Assembly (NCBI GenBank): GCA_037367405.1
Contig: JAZKJV010006041.1
Span: 1-64,000 of the forward strand
DNA: 64,000 nucleotides
Source of the DNA: Ottelia alismoides
Taxonomy: Eukaryota > Streptophyta > Magnoliopsida > Alismatales > Hydrocharitaceae
Direction of reading: 5' to 3'
The notes below the pieces were generated by a model. That model did no database searches, was not told the DNA's origin, and saw only the letters and a program-made list of their open reading frames with translations. Each line of letters starts with the position of its first letter. Within the stretch, counting starts at the first letter, position 1. Of the stretch, positions 57,185 through 64,000 are shown piece by piece. Position numbers and translations under genes: made by a program.

Positions 57185-58808
57185 CTTGCGCGTCTTATCC
57201 CTTTGCTTCCCAGGTTTCCTTTCACCGTCTCACAAGCGACTTTCAGATATTTGCTGTGGGTTTGTCTTCCGTGGAGATACCACAGACTTATCAAGAGGCT
57301 ATGAAAATTGACTGCTGGAGATTGGCTATGGAAGAAGAAATGCATGCTTTACAGTCCCGTGGTACATGGAGCCTGGTTACCGCTCCATCTGGCGCATCTA
57401 TTGTTAGCTGCAAATGGGTGTTTACAGTTAAGTACCATGCAGATGGCAGTCTTGATCGGTACAAGGCACGACTTGTTGCGAGAGGTTTCACTCAAACCTA
57501 TGGTGTGGACTATTTAGATACATTCTCTCCAGTGGCTCGGCACTCTACTCTTCGCATTCTTCTATCGGTTGCTGTGGTACGTGACTGGTCCATATTTCAA
57601 CTTGATGTCAAGAACGCATTCTTGTATGGAGATTTGCAGGAAGAAGTCTATATGCAGCAACCTTTGGGGTTCGCTGTTGAGGGGGAGAATCATATGGTGT
57701 GTAGACTTCACAAGGCGTATATGGCCTTAAACAGAGTCCAAGGCCGTGGTTCCAGAAGCTTTCCCACCTAATTGAACGTCAGGGATTCAAAAGATCAAAT
57801 GCGGATCAATCGTTCATTAAGAAGACTTCTAGAGGTACGGTTGTCATCATGGTATATGTTGATGATATTCTGGTTACAGGAGATGACGTTCATGGAGTAG
57901 AGATGGCAAACGCATTCTTGGGCCGTCAGTTTGCCACGAAGGATCTTGGTACACTAAGATATTTTCTGGGGTTGGAATTTGCCAGGAATGCACAGGGTCT
58001 GGTGATGACCCAAAGGAAATATATTACAGATTTGCTGGTTGAAACATGCATGGTTGGATTTAGACCATCGAACACTCCTATGGATCCAAGTGTGAAATTG
58101 TATGACAATGATACTGAAGAGGTGGACAGGAGAAGATATAGAGAGATTGTGGGTAAGCTTCTTTATATCACTATAACTCGACCCGATATTGCATTTGCAG
58201 TAAGTCGGGTGAGTCAATTTATGGAGCATCCAAGAGAAGTTCATATGGATGCCATATACATTATACTGAGGTATCTAAAGTCTTCTCCAGGCTCAGGGTT
58301 GCTGTTTAGAAAGAACACAGATTTATCTATTTCAGCTTGTGCAGACGCAGATTATGCAAGGTGTCCTAAGGATCGTAAGTCTACTTCAGGCTTTGCAGTT
58401 TTTATGGGGAGCTCTCTGGTTTCTTGGAAAAGCAAGAAACAAACTGTTGTGGCGAGATCCAACGCTGAATTTGAATATAGGCCTATGGTGCAAGCGAGCA
58501 CGGAGATGATGTGGGTTCGAGCCGTATTAGAAGACTTACATATAGATGTACCTTTACCCATGCAGCTTCAGTGTGACAATCAAGCTGCTTTGTTTATCGC
58601 CAATAATCCAGCATTTTACGAAAGAACAAAGCATATCGAAGTAGACTGCCACTACACTAGAGATATGATCCAGAAGGGCTTGGTTTCTACTTCACATGTT
58701 AGTTCAGAGGATCAGACTGCCGACATATTTACTAAGCCATTGCTCAGAGGACCCTTTCAGAGATATTCTTCCAAGCTGAGCATGATTGACATATATGCTC
58801 TATCTTGA
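57085..58808 (+). pseudogene. Copia-D RT and RNase H
   Basis: RT fingers and palm at 57085-57720: [55 protein letters not shown] 1-bp loss at about 57716 shifts frame in the HKAIYG region. The second RT part, from [13 protein letters not shown] at 57849, is open to the end at 58808 with RNase H CADADYARCPKDRKST and NAEFEYRPM (normally SAESEYRAM), ending SKLSMIDIYALS. Confidence 0.9.
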
Positions 58809-61055
58809 GGGGGAGTGTAGAGATTTATGTTATGCTATGTTATGTTATTCTGTACCGTTTCATATTTTTCTCTTTTCTTCTGGACTCTTATGTAATTTAC
58901 CCATAGGTCCTCTCTATATAAGAGAGCCTAGGGTTCTATGGAATAGACAGATTGCTCATTTTCACCAACAAAATGCAATGAAATATGCATGAAGTGCAAA
59001 TAATCTTGAGAAATGACAAATTTTCAGCCCAATTAAATAATTTTAGAAAAATCCAAGAAAATCTCATATGATAGATCAATTAATTATGCACAAAGGAATA
59101 TTTTTGTTTTTACGAGATATTGCAATATGGACGGATTAAAAATCAAACTTGAATGTCACAAAACAATTTACCTAGAACACAAACCTCAATGAAATTCAAT
59201 AATTGAAATGCCAAAAGTTTCTAATTTGAATCCTCTTTCCATTGAATATTTTTACACAATTTTCTGAAATAAAATGAATTTAATATAAATTAAATACTCT
59301 TAGAATCAATGTCAATTTCCAAAAAAGTCACAATGAATCCAATATAGATACTCTGATGCCCCACAATATGTTAAATGAAAGATGTGGAAATAAGCTATAA
59401 TACGGTCTAAGAATGACAATTGCATGAAGGGTTTGCAAGATGTGAAGAAAATACTCCAGGGACCTAAATGTAAATTAACAAATTAAATAAAATCCTCAAC
59501 TTAACTTCCAGGGGGCTTGTGTGTAATATACTAGAGCCGACGTGTATCTACGCAAAATACCCCACAGTGCTGGACTTCGTGGATAGTGGAAGCGTTGGGG
59601 TATGGGTGTAAAATACCCGATTCACGTGAGTAACTCACATGAATTTTGTCCTTTAATCGAACGGTCCCGCTGCTTTTGATCCGAGGGCTTAGAAGTAGCC
59701 ACGTGGAGGCTCTGATGGATGCCCAAGGCTGGATCGTATGGGCGAGAGTTGGGCATGCTTCGACGGTTGTGATGAAGGCTCCTCCTTAAATCTACGGTAC
59801 CTGTATGCTTTGTGGGGGGTCCCCACATTCCTTCTTGATGCTGGTCGGTGGAGGATTGTCTCCAGATGTTGTCATTTGTCTTCTCCGACATGACGATGCT
59901 CCGATAGATGAGATCCTCTTCGTCTCTGAGGTCGGACCTGCAAGGGACACTAGATGCTCGAGGTTGGGCCCTCGACTGATAGACGTTAAGGTAAAAGAAA
60001 AAGAGGAACGGAGGGTGGATATGCTCTTATTATTATGCGGGGGAAAGGAGTGGATGCATGTACTCACTGGAGATGGAAGGCTGTAGAGGGAAGAGACGGA
60101 AACATAGGGTTAAAGAGTTGGTTGATGGTGTCGATTTGGGTTGCAATTGTGGAGACGAAGATGGATTTGGGGAAGAAGGATGAGGACATTCGACGGAGTT
60201 AACAAAGAAGACAAAATGAAGAAGAGGAAGAAATAGGGAGAGTAGAAGAAGGTTAGGAAGTTTACATGGGAAGTCGCTTGATGCGAAGGAGCTGGATCTC
60301 GACTCCTATGATTGTCTCAAACCTTGGCGTCGACGAGACTCGACAACAACCTGGAGGCATCGCTACATGGTTTGGTGTGACCAGGCATCACACCGTCATG
60401 GAGGTCTTCGTCGGGGATGAACGAGCAGCTGTCACCAGCCGCACAAGCCACCAGCTCTCTCTCTCTCTCTCTCTCTTTTCTATCTTGGAACGAAGGCGCA
60501 TGGATTGGACGATGGTTGGTGGTGGGATTATATAGGATGAGATAGAATTTGGTGGGTAGTTAGTGACATAGGAGGCGGTCTGGAGAAAATAGAGCGAGGG
60601 AGGTGTGGTGGTTTTGGATGGTTCATCGGCTGTAGGATGGCTACATGATGAGGTTGGTTGGGGATTAAAAGGGATTAGTTTCAGGTGATAAGGATAATGG
60701 CTAATTGCAAGAGAACTTGGTTTCGTTCGTGTGTTTAGGTTGGTTGTTTCGATGGGATTATGGGATTGACGTTGCAGGTGGTTTGGGATTAGGAGTCGTA
60801 AGGACGAAGGGGATAAAGGGGCAGTTGGTTGGTTTCGGTTTTTGAATGAACGGAGAGGAGTAAGAGGGCTGGAAGGGAGTGTTGACCGTATGGGTCAACA
60901 CTCGATGCGCTCTGATTGGATGACGAGGTGTTGTTGGGTGGAGATTTAATGCGCATGCTGAGTTGAGCTCATGAGTGAGCGCCAAGTGGCTCATGTTGAC
61001 CATTAACCATGCATGGAAATACAAAAGAAAATGGTAAAGAAATAGTAAATGTACT

Positions 61056-61618
61056 TGTGGAGAAAATTGAAATTGCTTGCTTTATTCCATAGGTCTAGGG
61101 GTCCTATATAGTATAAAACCCTAAAGAGTCCTAACTAGGAGAAAAATACATAAGGACCCCTAATGGGGTTACAATGAATAATTAGAAAGAGCCGTAGAAT
61201 ATATATATATATATATATATATATGAGGTTAATGGGGCTGCCCCCTTGTTGGCTGCCCCCGCGTCATTTTCGGCGTTTTTTTTTTATTTTTTTTCAAAAA
61301 ATATCGTCATGTATATTCATCCATATATCCCTCCTATATGCCATTCGAATTTCATCAGAAACAGAGACTCCTACGGCCTCCATCCAGACAGTCATTTTTT
61401 AACGGTAACGGGATTTTTTAAATCGACACCATCTCGATGGAGGCCGTAGGAGTCTCTGTTTCTGACGAAATTCAAATGACATATAGGAGGGATATAGGGA
61501 TGAATATACATGGCGATATTTTTCGAAAAAAATAAAAAAAACGCTGAAATAAGGGGGCATGGCAGCCATGTTGGCTCCCCAGGGGTAGCCCCATTAAATC
61601 CTTTATATATTACTAATA
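61056..61618 (-). repeat. 3' LTR of Copia-E with nested foldback
   Basis: Outer parts 61056-61225 and 61603-61618 are LTR. A TATA-like motif in minus orientation is near 61109-61120 (plus strand cctatatagtataaaa). The LTR end next to the polypurine tract is TA rather than CA, so the boundary is approximate. Confidence 0.65.
61226..61602. mobile_element. Foldback MITE in the Copia-E LTR
   Basis: Arms of about 165 bp are inverted copies: aggttaatggggct... at the left and, reverse-complemented, aggatttaatggggct... at the right. Both include ggaggccgtaggagtctctg-type sequence around a ~50-bp loop near 61390-61430. It abuts an (AT)n run (61200-61223), which hides any TSD. Non-coding; superfamily not assigned. 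Confidence 0.75.
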
Positions 61619-61639
61619 CTCCCCCTCAAGTTGGAGCAT

Positions 61640-64000
61640 ATTTATCAGTCATGCCCAACTTGGAAACAATCCATGGACACTTCTTGGGTAAGGCCTTTGT
61701 GAATACATATGCAAGTTGAAGATCTGTGCTAATATGGGAGTAGTAATTCTTCCAATCCTGACAGCATCATGAACAAAATGGCAGTCAATCTCTATATGTT
61801 TGGTTAGCTCATGGAACACAGGATTCGTGACAATATAGGTAGCAGATTTGTTGTCACAGTATAATGGAATATGAGTAGTGATAACAATACTGGGCTCTTG
61901 CAGAAAAGTTAGTAACCACGTGACCTCACAGGTAGCTTGAGCCATCTCCCTATATTATGCTTCTGCACTGGATCTGGATACAACAGTCTGTTTCTTGCTC
62001 TTCTAGGTAACAAGGTTTCCTCCAACCATCATATCATATCCTGTGGTAGAGCGCCAATCTTCTGGCGAACTTGCATAATCAGCATCAGCATATGCGATAA
62101 CATCAGTGTACCTATTTGCCCCATAAAAGAGACCACGCCCTGGTGATTCCTTCAAGTATCGTAGGATCTAAAGGACATCCTGCCAGTGACTGTAACAAGG
62201 TTGTTCCATGTATTGGCTAGCCTGCTCACTGTATATGCAATATCTGGTCTGGTGACAATAAGGTAAAGAAGTTTGCCAACCAGGCTTCTGTATTGAGTGA
62301 CATCTTCAAAGACAGGATCAGAGGAAGTGAAGTGTTTCTTTGGATATGCAGAAAAATACCAAAGGACTTGCATCCAAGTAATCCCGCTTCAGTAATGATG
62401 TCCCGATAGTATTTCCTTTGCGAGAGATGAAGGCCCTTTGTAGTGCATACTAAGTAGCATAGAGGACCAATGTACTTGGTAACAAATACCTTATGGAGGA
62501 AGGCCTTGGTCTGTGCTATTCCATTATCATCATCGCCTGTGGCAACCATGTCATCTACATAGACTGCAAGTATAACAATATCAGTTGTTCGTCTTCTGAA
62601 AACACAGAGTAGTTAGATGTTCTCTGGAAGCCAAGAGTGCTTATTTCTGTAGTAAGTCTGTCGAACCATGCCCTTGGACTCTGCTTTATACCATATAAGG
62701 CCTTGCGAAGTCGACATACATACTCTCCCTCGACTTCATAGCCCGAAGGCTGCATCATGTACACTCCTCATCAAGATCTCCATATAAGAAGACATTTTTC
62801 ACATCTAGCTGAAAGATAGGCCATGCCTTATTAGCTGCCACTAAAAGGATAGTCCTTATCGATCCCATTCTTGCAACCTGTGAGAAAGTCTCAAAGTAAT
62901 CCACTCCATATGTTTGTGTAAAGCCTTTGGACACAAGATGGGCTTTCAATCTGTCAATGGACCCGCTAGGTGACTGCTTGATCGTGAAGACCCATCTGCA
63001 TGCCATAGGTCTAGAACCCTTTGGACACTTCACTAGATCCCATGTCCCCCTGGAAATAAGAGCATCCATCTCTCCATTCATGGCATGTCACCATCCTGAA
63101 TCCTGCAAAGCACTATGATGGTCTCTCGGAATGGAAATAGTCATAAGAGCATATGCATATCGTTTGTCAGTAGAAGATAAACTAGCAATAGAAGTGAAAT
63201 GAGACATGGGATGAGAAGTACATTGCCTCTTAGATCTTCGTAGAGCAATTAGAAGCTCTTGAGGATCATCCGGGACAGTCTTGGAGGGGACACTTTTAGA
63301 AGGCGTATTATCCCGCAACAAAGAAACATGTAAAGGAACATTTGGTGGTGAAGATACTTGTTTTCGCTTATAGACAATATGTGGAGATGGGAGATCCAAA
63401 GGAATATCTGTAACAGAATGATGGAAGGAACTGTTCCGCTCAAAAAAGGTTACATCTGTAGAGATATAATAGCGATGTCCAGTTGGATCATAACACATGT
63501 AACCTTTTTGAGTACGAGAGTAACCAAGTAATACACATTTGATTGCACGAGGAGTAAGTTTGTCTACTGTGTGGAAATTATAAACAAAGGACACAACCAA
63601 AAATACGTAAGGGAAGAGGAAAAGGTGACTCAATTGGGTAAAGTAGAGAGAAGGGAGTGGATCCATTTAGTGTTGGAGATGAGATTCGGTTGATAAGATA
63701 GACTGTTGTCAAAACAAACATCGCCCCAGTATGTTTTTGGAACTTTCATCTGAGTCAGGAGTGAACGGGCAATATTTAGAAGATGTATGAGTTTTCTCTC
63801 TGCTATCCCATTTTTTTGGGACACATATGTGCATAAGGTTTGATGTATGGTACCTTGAGGCAAAGAAGTTTGTGAGGTCATGTTGGGTGAATTCCAAGGC
63901 ATTATCAGAACGGAAAATTTGTATCCCACAGGAGAAAATATTCTTGACATAATGAAAGGAATTTTTGACAATATTATTAATCTTCGAGCGTTCTTTCAAA
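61640..64000 (-). pseudogene. Copia-E pol: integrase (partial), RT and RNase H
   Basis: RNase H at about 62030-61650: VTWLLTFLQEP, LYCDNKSATYIVTNPVFHELTKHIEIDCH; in the usual SAEAEY position the sequence has a stop. RT at 63081-62226: [74 protein letters not shown]; the AVYVDDMVATGDDD-type catalytic site spans about 62570-62530 across a stop. Integrase C-terminal part at 64000-63480: RSDNALEF, SQKNGIAERK, PRAIKCVLLGYSRTQKGY. Multiple frameshifts. Confidence 0.85.

Larger units (their letters stand above)
53999..58970 (+). mobile_element. Copia-D: Ale-like Copia retrotransposon, TSD aaatg
   Basis: LTRs 53999-54148 (150 bp) and 58816-58970 (155 bp), differing mainly by one extra tatgt-type unit. 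TSD aaatg lies at 53994-53998 and 58971-58975. Primer site tggtatcagagc is at 54149-54160. Polypurine tract gagggggag is at 58807-58815. Full length, related to Copia-C, and inactivated by stops and frameshifts. It lies within the inverted LTR fragment. Confidence 0.95.
53776..61055 (-). mobile_element. Inverted Tat-like gypsy LTR fragment hosting Copia-D
   Basis: Outside Copia-D, 53776-53998 and 58971-61055 resemble, on the minus strand, the long LTR at 1259-7886: an upstream stretch with a c/a-gtggc...ccaatcagagc phrase (about 60900-60970), a TATA-like cctatataatccc (60526-60538), then AT-rich sequence with ttgcataaaaatc phrases (53880-53960). 59500-59720 carries acggtcccgc and gccacgtggag patches like those at 5110 and 6590. 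A (tc)n microsatellite lies at about 60453-60478. No coding sequence. Both ends appear truncated. Confidence 0.4.
61056..64000 (-). mobile_element. Copia-E: Copia element of another lineage, cut by the window edge
   Basis: The 3' LTR is about 61056-61618 including a foldback MITE and an (AT)n run. The polypurine tract is ctccccctcaag (61619-61630). RNase H, RT and integrase on the minus strand fill the rest to the right edge. The LTR start (tgtggagaaaattg...cttgctttattccatagg) aligns loosely with Copia-B, but the protein is clearly divergent ([29 protein letters not shown]). Lineage not assigned. Confidence 0.85.

Noticed and set aside
53776..61055. A host gene with expressed exons around 59600-60540
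   Set aside because: Short open frames without domain similarity; base composition and order match an inverted gypsy LTR.
1..64000. A new multi-gene biological system (defence, biosynthetic cluster)
   Set aside because: Every recognisable coding segment belongs to a transposable element, and neighbouring genes come from independent insertions, so no functional cluster is supported.

Overview
The window is plant nuclear DNA from an intergenic, heterochromatin-like region made almost entirely of transposable elements. The organism is a flowering plant judging by the families present: RTE and L1 LINEs, Copia elements with 142-155 bp LTRs and an initiator-Met primer site, Ty3/gypsy elements with long LTRs, BED/DUF659-type hAT, and PIF/Harbinger with a Myb/SANT partner ORF. 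The species cannot be fixed from this sequence. No host protein gene, rRNA, tRNA or CRISPR array was recognised. Almost every coding region carries stops, frameshifts or insertions.

Layout. Bases 1-7886 hold the 3' end and long LTR of a Tat/Athila-like gypsy element, split by a 3.2-kb RTE LINE (1769-4960) with a 15-bp target-site duplication (TSD). Bases 8276-25631 are best read as one hAT relic (hAT-2, transposase on the minus strand) exploded by later insertions: a 5'-truncated L1 (10062-14699) that itself contains a non-autonomous gypsy element (11632-14398); a second L1 fragment (about 15760-18720) with a hAT MITE (16666-17634); a gypsy LTR fragment (18721-19670); a hAT-2-like short derivative; and Copia-A (20665-25292). 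Bases 25764-33089 are two LTRs of a second gypsy family; the first is broken by a non-autonomous Copia (25817-28138), a foldback MITE (28288-28535) and a PIF/Harbinger element (28583-32283).

Bases 33398-43241 are a second large hAT (hAT-1) with clear TIRs and an 8-bp TSD; Copia-B (37008-41963) sits inside its coding region. Bases 43459-53775 are a gypsy LTR, primer site and gag, interrupted by a second non-autonomous Copia (43957-47497, itself hit by a hAT MITE at 45081-45892) and by Copia-C (47635-52665). Bases 53776-61055 look like an inverted Tat-like LTR containing Copia-D (53999-58970). From 61056 to the right edge runs Copia-E, of a different lineage, with a foldback MITE in its LTR.

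The elements do not form a functional pathway. Their nesting gives a relative insertion order, and the exact TSDs let most events be resolved to the base. The most notable points are a pair of non-autonomous Copia elements sharing a near-perfect hairpin in their LTRs, four hAT groups with a common terminal CAAGGTT but different subterminal motifs, a low-complexity C-terminal extension on the hAT-1 transposase, and a Copia copy with near-identical LTRs that is nevertheless badly defective.
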